64,000 nt of DNA from the NCBI GenBank assembly GCA_037446555.1, contig JBBIIK010000019.1:1-64000 (forward strand), read 5' to 3'. Shown in pieces: positions 53,446 to 61,476 of this stretch (within the stretch, counting starts at the first letter, position 1; every line of letters starts with the position of its first letter). The translations under genes and the position numbers were made by a program. The notes below the pieces were generated by a model, which saw nothing but the letters and a program-made list of their open reading frames with translations, was not told where the DNA came from and ran no database searches. Source of the stretch: JANWVO01 sp037446555 (GTDB lineage Bacteria; Acidobacteriota; Terriglobia; Bryobacterales; Bryobacteraceae).

Positions 53446-54150
53446 TCAGCCACCGGCCGCGAGTCCGGCCGGATCGAGCCGCTCGCCGGGCGTCTTCTCA
53501 AACGACCACCGCCGCCACTTCCGGCCGAACCGCTCTTCCATCTCCTGGAGAAACGCCTCGCTTCCATAAGGACGCCCGGCAAACGTGCATCTCCGCAGCA
53601 ACCGCAGCTCGGAGAGCTCCTCAGGGGTCATCAGCAGCTCCCGCCACGCCTCCGCGCCTCCAAACTCCAGCCAGAATTGCTCGTCCACGAGCCGCAGTTT
53701 GTCCTGCGCCAGTTCGAGATGCACGGCCGCGCTCGACCACCGATATTGCTCGGCCCGTTCCACTATCCCAGCCCTTACCGGGTTGCGCTCTACGTAGGCG
53801 AGCGCCCGCCGCAGGTGCGAAGTCTCCAGCGGGCAGCTGAAGAAGCGGTTCTGGAACAGGTGTCCGGTCCTCTTCCGACGCGCGTTCAGCATCTGCGCGT
53901 AGCGGCCGTGGACGCGGCGCAGCAGAACGGCGAGGGAGTCCTCGGCCTCGGGCACAGCCACCAAGTGAATGTGGTTCGACATCAGGCACCAGGCGAGGAT
54001 GCGCACGCCGGCCTGGTCCTTGCTCGAAGCCAGCAGCCTCAGATAGGTCTTGCGGTCGGAGTCCGTGAAGAAGATGCGCTGGCCGTTGGTGCCGCGCTGG
54101 GTCACGTGATAGGGGGCGCCTGGGGCGACGCAACGGGCGTTTCTGGGCAT
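53446..54150 (-). CDS. REP-associated tyrosine transposase (RAYT, Y1 family)
   Basis: This 234-residue protein has the IS200/RAYT-type HUH nuclease signature: an N-terminal PRNARCVAPGAPYHVTQRG, the metal-binding CLMSNHIHLVAVP (HxH) and the catalytic Tyr region GRYAQMLNARRKRTGHLFQ. Further typical RAYT segments are YVERNPVRAGIV and YRWSSA. RAYTs nick single-stranded REP hairpins; they are usually single-copy and domesticated rather than highly mobile. The C-terminal extension of about 60 residues after FWLEFGG is common in this family. The reading frame is intact, so the enzyme may be active. Confidence 0.93.
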   Translation of the reverse strand: MPRNARCVAPGAPYHVTQRGTNGQRIFFTDSDRKTYLRLLASSKDQAGVRILAWCLMSNHIHLVAVPEAEDSLAVLLRRVHGRYAQMLNARRKRTGHLFQNRFFSCPLETSHLRRALAYVERNPVRAGIVERAEQYRWSSAAVHLELAQDKLRLVDEQFWLEFGGAEAWRELLMTPEELSELRLLRRCTFAGRPYGSEAFLQEMEERFGRKWRRWSFEKTPGERLDPAGLAAGG

Positions 54151-54188
54151 TCCGATGAAATAGTGGGTTCGCGGGGCGGAAAATCTCG

Positions 54189-54214
54189 AAGGGGACGGAG
54201 CGCTCCGTCCCCTT
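54189..54214. repeat. 26-bp perfect palindrome at the right end of the RAYT element
   Basis: The palindrome runs from AAGGGGACGGAGC to its exact complement GCTCCGTCCCCTT without a spacer. Its right half is the start of the right terminal repeat and its left half is a third, inverted copy of the repeat tail. This shows that part of the repeat was duplicated in reverse on the inner side, as in paired REPs (BIMEs). Confidence 0.8.
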
Positions 54215-54250
54215 GGAAAATACGCGAAATCGCCGTATCAGGCTGTCCCC
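54202..54250 (-). repeat. Right terminal inverted repeat (REP) of the RAYT element
   Basis: This is the reverse complement of the left repeat. It carries the REP hairpin ATACGCGAAATCGCCGTAT and ends with CTGTCCCC one base before the GH3 stop codon (54252-54254). The hairpin has a GCGA/TCGC inner stem and an ATAC/GTAT outer stem with one bulged G. Confidence 0.85.
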
Positions 54251-54251
54251 C

Positions 54252-56492
54252 TCAGCGGAGGGTGAAGGGGGCGGTGAGGTTGGCGATCTGGACCTTGTAG
54301 TCGCCGGGTTCGAGGATCCATTTGTTGCCGAGACCGACGAAGGAAAGATCTTTGGCTTCGAGGCGGAACTCGACGGTCTTCTGCTCGCCGGGAGCGAGGG
54401 CGATTTTCTGGAAGCCTTTGAGTTCGCGGTTCGGCGGAGAGACCTGGCGGTAGAGGTCGCTCACAAAGAGCTGGACGACTTCCTTGCCGGGACGCTGGCC
54501 GGTGTTTTTCACCTTGACGGAGATCGTGATGGAACCGGTGCGGGGCATGGTCTGGCTGCTGAGCCGGAGATCGCTATAGGAGAATGTCGTGTAGCTCAAG
54601 CCGTGGCCGAAGGGGAACTCCCAGCCGGTGGGATTGTCGTGGGTGTTTTCGAGCGGCTTGTAGTCGTAGGTGGTGAAGCCGTTCACGTTGCGCGGGTAGC
54701 TGAAGGGCAGCTTGCCGCCAGGGTTGACGTCGCCAAAAAGAACCTCGGCAACGGCGCGGCCGCCTTCGTTGCCAGGGAGTCCGGCCCAGAGAATTGCGCG
54801 CGAGTTCTTCGTGATGGTGCGCAGGACGCGGGGACGGCCGCCGACGATAACCGTGATGACGGGCTTGCCTGTGGCGGCGAGAGCCCCGACGAGCCGGATC
54901 TGCGGCTCGGGCAGGGCAAGGTCTTCGATGTTGCCGGGCGTCTCGCAATAGGAGGGCTCGCCGATGACGGCGACGGCAACGTCCGCGGAGGCAGCCGCAG
55001 TGGCGGCGGCGCGGATGTCGATCTCCTTGTCCCACTCGGCGCCCTTGACGTACTGCACGCTGCCGCCGGCGTTCAGTTGCTGGAGTGCCTTCAGGATGGT
55101 GAGCTTGTCCTTTGGAAACAGCTCTTCTTTGTTGCCCTGCCAGGTGAGGGACCAGCCGCCGTTGAGGACGTGGAGCAGATCGGCGTTGGGGCCGGCGACG
55201 AGAATCTTGCGGCCCTTCTGGAGCGGGAGGGCGCCGTCGTTGTTGAGCAGGACGAGGGCTTCGCGGGCGGCCTCGAGGTTGACGGCGTGAAATTCGGGCT
55301 GATCGAAGCGCGCTTTCATGGCAGGGTCCGGGCGCGGGCGGTCGAAGAGGCCGAGCTGCATCTTGACGCGGAGGATGCGGCGGACGGCGTCATCGATGCG
55401 CGAGACGGGAACGCTGCCCTCCTTGACGCATTGCAGGAGCAGCTCGGCGAAGCTGAAGTCGTAGGGGACCATGCTCATGTCGACGCCGGCCATGACGGCG
55501 ATGCGGACGGCGTCCTTGGGGGTGGGAGCGACGCGGTCGCGGGTGTGAAGGCGCTTGATGTCCTCCCAATCGCTGACGACGAAGCCGCGGAAGCCCCATT
55601 CCTTCTTGAGGACGCCGTTGATGAGCCAGGAATTGGCGTGGCCGGGGACGCCGCTGATTTCGCCGGAATTGATCATCGCCGTGGGCGCGCCGGCGCGGAC
55701 GACGGCTTCATAGGGAGGGAGGATGACGGAGCGGAGGGTGCGCTCGTCGAGCAAAGCGGGCGTGCGGTCCTTGCCGTTGAAAGGCATGGAGTAGCCGGCG
55801 TAGTGCTTGACGCAAGCGGCGACCTTATCCGGCGCGGAGATGTCCTTGCCCTGGAGGCCTTCCGTGTAGACGGCGCCCATGCGGGAGGCGAGATAGACGT
55901 CCTCGCCGAAGGTCTCCCAGAAGCGCGGCCAAAGGGGCTGGCGGCCGATGTCCTCGACGGGGTAGAAAGTCCAGGGGATGCCAGAGGCGCGCGTCTGGAA
56001 GGCGGAGATTTCGGCGGAGCGGCGTACGAGGTCGAGGTTCCAAGTGGCGGCGGTAGAGATGGCGTTAGGGAACAGCACCGAGCCGAGAGTGTAAGTGGCG
56101 CCGTGGATGGAGTCGATGCCGTAGAGGACGGGGATTTTCAGGCGGGATTTTTCGACGACGTCCTGGATGGCATTCAGGATCTCGTGCCAGTGATCGACGG
56201 TATAGGCTTCTCCGTTGACGTTGAGGATGGAGCCGACCTTCCACTTGAGGATGGCTTCCTCGAGCTTCTGCGGGTCGAGGCGGTGGTTGCGTCCGACGGC
56301 GTTGGGGACGGAGACGACGTCGATGGTGACCTGCGTCATCTGGCCGACCTTTTCCTCAAGCGTCATCTGGCGCAGGAAGCTTTCGATTTTCGCTTCAGGA
56401 CCGGCAGCGGCGGGGCGGCGCCGCTGAGGCTGCCAGCCGGGCAGGGGGAGCACGGCGGCAAGAAGGAGCGCAAGGATCCATTTCCGGGACAT
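54252..56492 (-). CDS. bglX: Exported beta-glucosidase/beta-xylosidase, GH3 (BglX-like)
   Basis: This 746-residue protein starts at ATG 56492, with GGGAG 6 bases upstream and a signal peptide MSRKWILALLLAAVLPLPGW. GH3 domain 1 has LRQMTLEEKVGQMTQ, KHYAGYS and the nucleophile Asp in VVSDWEDIKRL. Domain 2 has a Rossmann-like part (ILVAGPNAD, VIGEPSYCETPGN). A C-terminal fibronectin-like domain (KNTGQRPGKEVVQLFVSD) ends in an intact FTLR. It removes terminal beta-glucose or xylose outside the cytoplasm. An ATG further upstream exists but lacks both signal peptide and ribosome-binding site. Confidence 0.94.
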   Translation of the reverse strand: MSRKWILALLLAAVLPLPGWQPQRRRPAAAGPEAKIESFLRQMTLEEKVGQMTQVTIDVVSVPNAVGRNHRLDPQKLEEAILKWKVGSILNVNGEAYTVDHWHEILNAIQDVVEKSRLKIPVLYGIDSIHGATYTLGSVLFPNAISTAATWNLDLVRRSAEISAFQTRASGIPWTFYPVEDIGRQPLWPRFWETFGEDVYLASRMGAVYTEGLQGKDISAPDKVAACVKHYAGYSMPFNGKDRTPALLDERTLRSVILPPYEAVVRAGAPTAMINSGEISGVPGHANSWLINGVLKKEWGFRGFVVSDWEDIKRLHTRDRVAPTPKDAVRIAVMAGVDMSMVPYDFSFAELLLQCVKEGSVPVSRIDDAVRRILRVKMQLGLFDRPRPDPAMKARFDQPEFHAVNLEAAREALVLLNNDGALPLQKGRKILVAGPNADLLHVLNGGWSLTWQGNKEELFPKDKLTILKALQQLNAGGSVQYVKGAEWDKEIDIRAAATAAASADVAVAVIGEPSYCETPGNIEDLALPEPQIRLVGALAATGKPVITVIVGGRPRVLRTITKNSRAILWAGLPGNEGGRAVAEVLFGDVNPGGKLPFSYPRNVNGFTTYDYKPLENTHDNPTGWEFPFGHGLSYTTFSYSDLRLSSQTMPRTGSITISVKVKNTGQRPGKEVVQLFVSDLYRQVSPPNRELKGFQKIALAPGEQKTVEFRLEAKDLSFVGLGNKWILEPGDYKVQIANLTAPFTLR

Positions 56493-56541
56493 AGCGCTCC
56501 CATTTTCCTGAATCGCGGCGGGCGGGTGCAATGAGGGAGGG

Positions 56542-58548
56542 CTATTGCTGCTTCTGGCTCCAGCCCCCGGCCCAGGATTTTTGCGGCTGCGGGGCGGGGG
56601 CGGCTTTGCCGCGCTTCTCGAGATCGGCGGTGACGAAGCGGTACAGGGACTCGAGGAGGGCGGCGCGGGGGAAGGGTTCGCCCATGACGAGCGCCATGTT
56701 GAGGTGGTCGCTCCACGCCATGCCAAGGTAGGTGGATTCCGGGATGATCTGATCCATGCGGAGAAGCTGCCCGTCGTTTTTCTGATCCCACGCAGAGAGC
56801 ATGCGCCATGTCTGGGCGGCGTTCTTGGGCACCCGGTCCGGGTGGATGATGGCGGCGAGCGAGTAGGTGGGGACATTGGAGTGGGGGTGGGCGGAGAGGA
56901 AGCGGCGGCGGACGTCCTGCTTGAGGCTCTTGAAGCCCTCGGCGGGGTTGCCCTTGCAGCCGGCGCGGTCCTTGACCTTGCCCATCCACGCGTCGAGCTG
57001 CATCGGGAGGGAATCCGCGATGGGAGAGCCGCCGCTGGCTCCGGCGGTGCTGATGAAGGCAGCGACCTTTTCGCGGATGGCGGGGTAGAGGGCGAGGGCA
57101 GTCATGATGTCGGGCGTGCCCTTGCTGTAGCCGACGAGGAGGAAGGGGCGCTTGTCGCCGAGCCACTTTTCCTCGATGTAACCGGCGATGAGCTTTGCGT
57201 TGTCCTCGCTGGAATCGTTGGGGACCGAGAGGATGTCGGTGGACACGCCGTATTTTTCGGCGAGAACCTTGCGTCCGACGGCGTAGGCGGGGTTGTCCGA
57301 GACGCAGGTGTTGAAGATGCCGGGAATGACGAGGAGGCGGTAGGCGCGGGAGAGTTCGCCGAGGGGGAGATCTTCGCGGCCCGGGGTTTCGAGCCAGCGG
57401 GAGCAAGGGGAGAGGTCTTCGCCGTCGGGGTTGTTTTGCTTGAGGACGGAGCAGAAAAGATCGGAGAATTCGCGGGCGCGGTTGCCGCTATCGGGGCGCA
57501 AATAGATGACGAGGATCCGGCCATCGGAGAAGTAATCCTGGCCGTGGGCGGTTTTGGCTTTTGTGACGGTGTTCTTGGGAGAGACGTATGTGGTCTTGAC
57601 CACCTGCCCGCTGTGCTTGAGAGTCTCGCCGATGAATTCGCGTTCCTTGTCGGTATCGGGGTCGATGCGGTGGGTGACGCCGCCGGTGCGCTGGTCGCGG
57701 TCGAAGCCGACATCGTGGGTGCCGGCGCCGACCCAGAGGGTGAGGCCGCCGACGTCGAAGGGGGCTTTCCAGATGCGGAAGTGGTGGCGTTCGGCGACGG
57801 TCATTACGGGATCGCTCATGGCGAAGCCGTAGTCCTGGGGGCGCCCGAAGACATACAGCTCGCTCATGGGCATGGTGAGGTAGGCCTGGCGGGCGAAGGT
57901 GCCGAGGGCGCCGCGGAGGATGGAGTCCTTGACGGAGCGGTCGACGACGACCCAGCCGACGTCGAGGAGGGCTCGCTTGACCTGTTCTTCCGCGCCGAGG
58001 ATGAGGAAGTTGACGCGGTCGCCTTCGAGGCCGTCCTTGTCGACGACGCGGCGGGGGATTTTATCCAGAATTTCTTCAGTAATCTGGGGCAATTCTCCCT
58101 CGAATTTCTGGATGGATTCGCCAGCTTTTTCGAGGATTTCCACGACGACGGAGTACTGGCCGGAGGAGGGGGAGGAGTTTTGGTTGATGCCGAGGAAGAG
58201 GCGGCCGGAGACGGTCATGCGGCTTTCGCGGCGGGCGCCGATGAGGAAGGGGCGGGCGGCGCCGCCCTGACCGACGCGGCCGATGAGGGCGCCGCGGCCG
58301 GCGTCATTGAGGGGCATGGCGCGGACGAGGTCCATCCAGCCGCGGCGGAGGCCCTCGGGGGTGGCGTCCTGGCGGGCGTCGGCATACTTGAGGGCGCCTT
58401 CCGCTGTGATGCGGACGAGGTCGCCGGCGTTGACGTCGATGCCGGTGTCGACCCAAGTGTCTTTGCCGTCGAGGGTGATGGTTTTCTTTTGCGCCGGGGC
58501 GGGAGCGGCGAATACGGAGGCGAGAGCGAGGGCGAGGATGGTTCTCAT
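56542..58548 (-). CDS. Exported lectin-like / LssY_C / hydrolase-like three-part protein
   Basis: This 668-residue protein starts at ATG 58548 (GGAGG upstream) with a signal peptide ending APAPAQ. Residues about 20-150 resemble the PA-IL/LecA-like beta-sandwich (TWVDTGIDVNAGDLVRITAEGAL and SRMTVSGRLFLGINQ). Residues about 165-340 match the LssY C-terminal domain (DRVNFLILGAEEQVKRALLDVGWVVVD and LWVGAGTHDVGFDRD). The rest has an alpha/beta-hydrolase-like nucleophile elbow GYSKGTPD and VIPGIFNTC. The lectin part would bind a sugar at the cell surface and the last part may hydrolyse an ester; both are inferences. The gene overlaps the upstream small membrane-protein gene by 4 bases. Confidence 0.78.
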   Translation of the reverse strand: MRTILALALASVFAAPAPAQKKTITLDGKDTWVDTGIDVNAGDLVRITAEGALKYADARQDATPEGLRRGWMDLVRAMPLNDAGRGALIGRVGQGGAARPFLIGARRESRMTVSGRLFLGINQNSSPSSGQYSVVVEILEKAGESIQKFEGELPQITEEILDKIPRRVVDKDGLEGDRVNFLILGAEEQVKRALLDVGWVVVDRSVKDSILRGALGTFARQAYLTMPMSELYVFGRPQDYGFAMSDPVMTVAERHHFRIWKAPFDVGGLTLWVGAGTHDVGFDRDQRTGGVTHRIDPDTDKEREFIGETLKHSGQVVKTTYVSPKNTVTKAKTAHGQDYFSDGRILVIYLRPDSGNRAREFSDLFCSVLKQNNPDGEDLSPCSRWLETPGREDLPLGELSRAYRLLVIPGIFNTCVSDNPAYAVGRKVLAEKYGVSTDILSVPNDSSEDNAKLIAGYIEEKWLGDKRPFLLVGYSKGTPDIMTALALYPAIREKVAAFISTAGASGGSPIADSLPMQLDAWMGKVKDRAGCKGNPAEGFKSLKQDVRRRFLSAHPHSNVPTYSLAAIIHPDRVPKNAAQTWRMLSAWDQKNDGQLLRMDQIIPESTYLGMAWSDHLNMALVMGEPFPRAALLESLYRFVTADLEKRGKAAPAPQPQKSWAGGWSQKQQ

Positions 58549-59066
58549 CGTGGCTCCTCCTGTGCGGCAGCGGGTTCGGCGGCGGCCGGGCCTGCGGTTT
58601 TCCGTGATTTCCATTCTTGCATTCTTTTCTGGCATTCGAGCAGGAAGCGGGCGCGATCGGGGTGCCGGGGGTTGTGGCGGATGTGGGAGACGGGCGAGGA
58701 AACGACGACGACCTGGGAAGGGAGGCCGAACCAGCGGCCGATGCCGAGGAACTCGCGTTTGACAGAGACGGACTGGACCTCGCTCCAGAGTATGCGGGTC
58801 TTGCCGAGGCCGAAGAGGCGGCGCTGTTCCAGGCCGACAGGCCCGCAGACGATTTCGCGGGGCCAGCAGGCGAGGAGCCACAGGGCGAGAGCGGCGAGGG
58901 TGGCGCGTTCGGCGAGGGGCGCAGGGGCGCCGGGGGGATCGAACCAGACGGAAAGGAGGACGGTGAGGAGGAGGACGAAGAGCGCCGCGCCGATCAGGAT
59001 GCGAGTGAGCCAAAGCCCTGGGAAGCGAAGCAACTCGGGACGGCGACGATCCCAATAGGAGGCCAC
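58545..59066 (-). CDS. Small membrane protein, PH-domain-like
   Basis: I start this protein of about 173 residues at GTG 59066, because in-frame ATGs upstream would run across the divergent polymerase gene start. Two hydrophobic helices lie near the N-terminus (LWLTRILIGAALFVLLLTVLL and ATLAALALWLLACW). They are followed by a strand-rich region (CGPVGLEQRRLFGLGKTRILWSEVQSVSV) typical of bacterial PH/DUF-type domains anchored in the membrane. It is coupled to the lectin/LssY gene by an ATGA overlap. The start is uncertain. Confidence 0.62.
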   Translation of the reverse strand: MASYWDRRRPELLRFPGLWLTRILIGAALFVLLLTVLLSVWFDPPGAPAPLAERATLAALALWLLACWPREIVCGPVGLEQRRLFGLGKTRILWSEVQSVSVKREFLGIGRWFGLPSQVVVVSSPVSHIRHNPRHPDRARFLLECQKRMQEWKSRKTAGPAAAEPAAAQEEPR

Positions 59067-59124
59067 GAGCCCATTCTGCCAAAGCGGGCGCGCCGCCGAG
59101 CGCGGAGTGGGGGACAATCGAATC

Positions 59125-61476
59125 ATGCCGCGGTTGTTCCTGGTGGATGCGTTCAACCTGATTTTCCGCGCCTATCATGCGCGGCAGCGGACGGGGGCGC
59201 CGCCGATGCGGACGTCGCGGGGCTCGTCGACGGAGGCGATCTACATTTTTCACAACATGATCCGGCGGCTGCAGAAGCAGTACGCGCCGGAGTATCTGGC
59301 GGCGGTGTTCGAGAGCGAGGGACCGACGTTCCGGGACCAGGCGTATGCGGCTTACAAGGCGAACCGCGCGGAGACGCCGCCGGAGCTGATCGAGCAGATT
59401 CCGGCAATCGAGCGGATGCTGGGGGCGATGCGGGCGCCGGTGCTGAAGACGGAGGGCTACGAGGCGGACGACGTGATCGGGTCGGTGGCGCGGAAGGCGG
59501 CGGCAGGGCTGGAGGTGTGGATGATCAGCTCGGACAAGGACCTGCTGCAGCTGGTGGGGGACGGCATCCGGATGATGGACCCGATGAAGAACGACACGGT
59601 GTACGATCCGGCGAAAGTGGAAGAGTTCAAGGGTGTGCCGCCGGAGCGGATTGCGGACCTGCTGGCGCTGGTGGGGGACACGTCGGACAACATTCCGGGG
59701 GCGCCGGGGATCGGGGAGAAGGGCGCGGTGCAGCTGCTGCGGGAGTACGGGAGCTTGGAGGCGTTGCTGGAGCGGGCGGCGGAGGTGGGGAAGAAGTCGT
59801 ACCGGGAGAGCCTGCTCGAAAACCGTGAGCAGATCGAGCTGTCGAAGCGGCTGGCGACGATCGAGACGGACGTGCCGCTGGAGGTGGATCTGGAGGCACT
59901 GCGGGTGCAGCCGCCGGACGTGGAGGCGCTGGCGGCATTTTACCGGGAGTACGAGTTTCTGAGCTTTCTGAAGGAGCTGCAACTGCCGGCGGCGGAGGGC
60001 GGGGCGGCGGAAGAGGAGGCGGAGGAAGAGCCGGACACGGCAGTGTTCTACGACTGGAAGGCGGCGGGGTGCCCGGAGACGGGCAAGCCGGTGGAGGACG
60101 TGCTGCTGTATGCGTTTCTGGTGCTGGCGGACCCGACGGCGTGCGCGCTGGACTCGCTGATCGCGCGGTATCTGGAGCGGGCGCCGGCGACGCGGGAAGA
60201 GACGCTGCGGGCGCTGGCGCGGCGGCTGCGCCCGCTGGTGACGGGGGATTTGAGAAGGCTGTACGAGGAGGTGGATGTGCCGCTGATGCCAGTGCTGCTG
60301 CGGATGGAGCGCACCGGGGTGCGGATCGACACGGAGCGGCTGGCGGCGCTCTCGCGGGAGATGGAGGCGCGGCTGGGGCAATTGACGGAGGAGATCCACG
60401 CGCTGGTGGGGATGCCTTTCAACATCAACAGCCCAAAACAATTGGGGGAGGTTTTGTTTGAGAGGCTGGGGCTGCAGCCGCAGGGGAAGACGACGAAGAC
60501 GAAGGCATACTCGACATCGGCGGACGTGCTGGAGGCGCTTGCCGGGGCGCATCCGGTCGTGGGGCGGATCCTGGAGTACCGGCAGGTGTCGAAGCTGAAG
60601 GGGACGTACGTGGACGCACTGCCGCAACTGATCTCGCCGGAAGACGGGCGGCTGCACACGACGTTCAATCCGGCGGGGGCGGCGACGGGGAGGCTTTCGA
60701 GCGCCGATCCGAATTTGCAGAACATCCCGGTGCGGACGGAGCTGGGGCGGGAGATCCGGTCGTGTTTCGTGCCGGAGAGCGGGTGGGTGCTGCTTTCGGC
60801 GGACTATTCGCAGATCGAGCTGCGGCTGCTGGCGCATTTTTCGGGCGACGCGGCGCTGGTGGAGGCGTTCCGGAACAACGAGGACATCCACACGCGGACG
60901 GCGAGCGAGATTCACGGGGTGCCGCCGCTGATGGTGACGCCGGAGATGCGGCGTGCGGCGAAGGCGGTGAATTTCGGGATCGTGTACGGGCAGACGCCGT
61001 TCGGGCTGGCGCAGCAGCTGGGGATCGCGCAGGAGGAGGCGCGGGAGTACATTCAGAGGTACTTCGAGCGGTATCCGGGCGTGCGGATGTGGATCGGCCG
61101 GACGGTGGAGGAGGCGCGGGAGCGGGGCTACACGCTGACGCTGTGGGGGCGGCGGCGCCCGATTCCGGACATCGCGTCGAAGAACCCGAATGCGCGGGCA
61201 TTCGCCGAGCGCACGGCGGTGAATACGCCGCTGCAGGGGACGGCGGCGGACCTGATGCGGAAGGCGATGATCGTGGTGGATGAGGAGCTGCGGCGGCGGG
61301 GCTGGAGATCGCGGCTGCTGCTGCAGGTGCATGACGAGCTGGTGCTGGAGTGCCCGCCGGAGGAGCTGGAAGAGGCGCGGGCGATGGTGAAGCGGGCGAT
61401 GGAGGGAGTGGAGAAGCTGTCGGTGCCGCTGCTGGCGGAGACGGCGTCGGGACCGAACTGGCGAGACGTGGAATGA
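59125..61476 (+). CDS. polA: DNA polymerase I, short form lacking a functional 3'-5' exonuclease domain
   Basis: The protein has 783 residues from ATG 59125 (MPRLFLVDAFNLIFRAYHA); a GTG at 59107 is an alternative. The N-terminal 5'-3' exonuclease shows KTEGYEADDVIGSVA, SSDKDLLQLV, GDTSDNIPGAPGIGEKGA. The polymerase domain has LSADYSQIELRLLAHFSGD (motif A), RRAAKAVNFGIVYGQ (motif B) and LQVHDELVLE (motif C). Between them only about 100 residues remain of the 3'-5' exonuclease fold, without its DED metal residues, so it should lack proofreading like Taq polymerase. It is shorter than Taq (832) and E. coli (928). The stop overlaps the next gene. Confidence 0.95.
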   Translation: MPRLFLVDAFNLIFRAYHARQRTGAPPMRTSRGSSTEAIYIFHNMIRRLQKQYAPEYLAAVFESEGPTFRDQAYAAYKANRAETPPELIEQIPAIERMLGAMRAPVLKTEGYEADDVIGSVARKAAAGLEVWMISSDKDLLQLVGDGIRMMDPMKNDTVYDPAKVEEFKGVPPERIADLLALVGDTSDNIPGAPGIGEKGAVQLLREYGSLEALLERAAEVGKKSYRESLLENREQIELSKRLATIETDVPLEVDLEALRVQPPDVEALAAFYREYEFLSFLKELQLPAAEGGAAEEEAEEEPDTAVFYDWKAAGCPETGKPVEDVLLYAFLVLADPTACALDSLIARYLERAPATREETLRALARRLRPLVTGDLRRLYEEVDVPLMPVLLRMERTGVRIDTERLAALSREMEARLGQLTEEIHALVGMPFNINSPKQLGEVLFERLGLQPQGKTTKTKAYSTSADVLEALAGAHPVVGRILEYRQVSKLKGTYVDALPQLISPEDGRLHTTFNPAGAATGRLSSADPNLQNIPVRTELGREIRSCFVPESGWVLLSADYSQIELRLLAHFSGDAALVEAFRNNEDIHTRTASEIHGVPPLMVTPEMRRAAKAVNFGIVYGQTPFGLAQQLGIAQEEAREYIQRYFERYPGVRMWIGRTVEEARERGYTLTLWGRRRPIPDIASKNPNARAFAERTAVNTPLQGTAADLMRKAMIVVDEELRRRGWRSRLLLQVHDELVLECPPEELEEARAMVKRAMEGVEKLSVPLLAETASGPNWRDVE

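Larger units (their letters stand above)
53368..54250 (-). mobile_element. RAYT/REP-type mobile element bounded by 49-bp inverted repeats
   Basis: A single Y1 transposase gene is bracketed by near-identical inverted repeats at 53368-53416 and 54202-54250. Each contains an imperfect hairpin: left ATACGGCGAGTTGGCGTAT, right ATACGGCGATTTCGCGTAT when read inward, differing at two bases with a bulged G in the stem. Such bulged-stem palindromes in opposite orientation around a RAYT gene are the hallmark of REP/BIME elements in which the RAYT acts on REP hairpins. The right end stops one base from the stop codon of the GH3 gene and the left end is 47 bases from the anmK start. Confidence 0.85.

Noticed and set aside
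56545..59058. Plus-strand frame of over 800 codons opposite the lectin/LssY gene
   Set aside because: Gly/Ala/Glu-rich shadow product; the opposite strand has a signal peptide, ribosome-binding site and domains.
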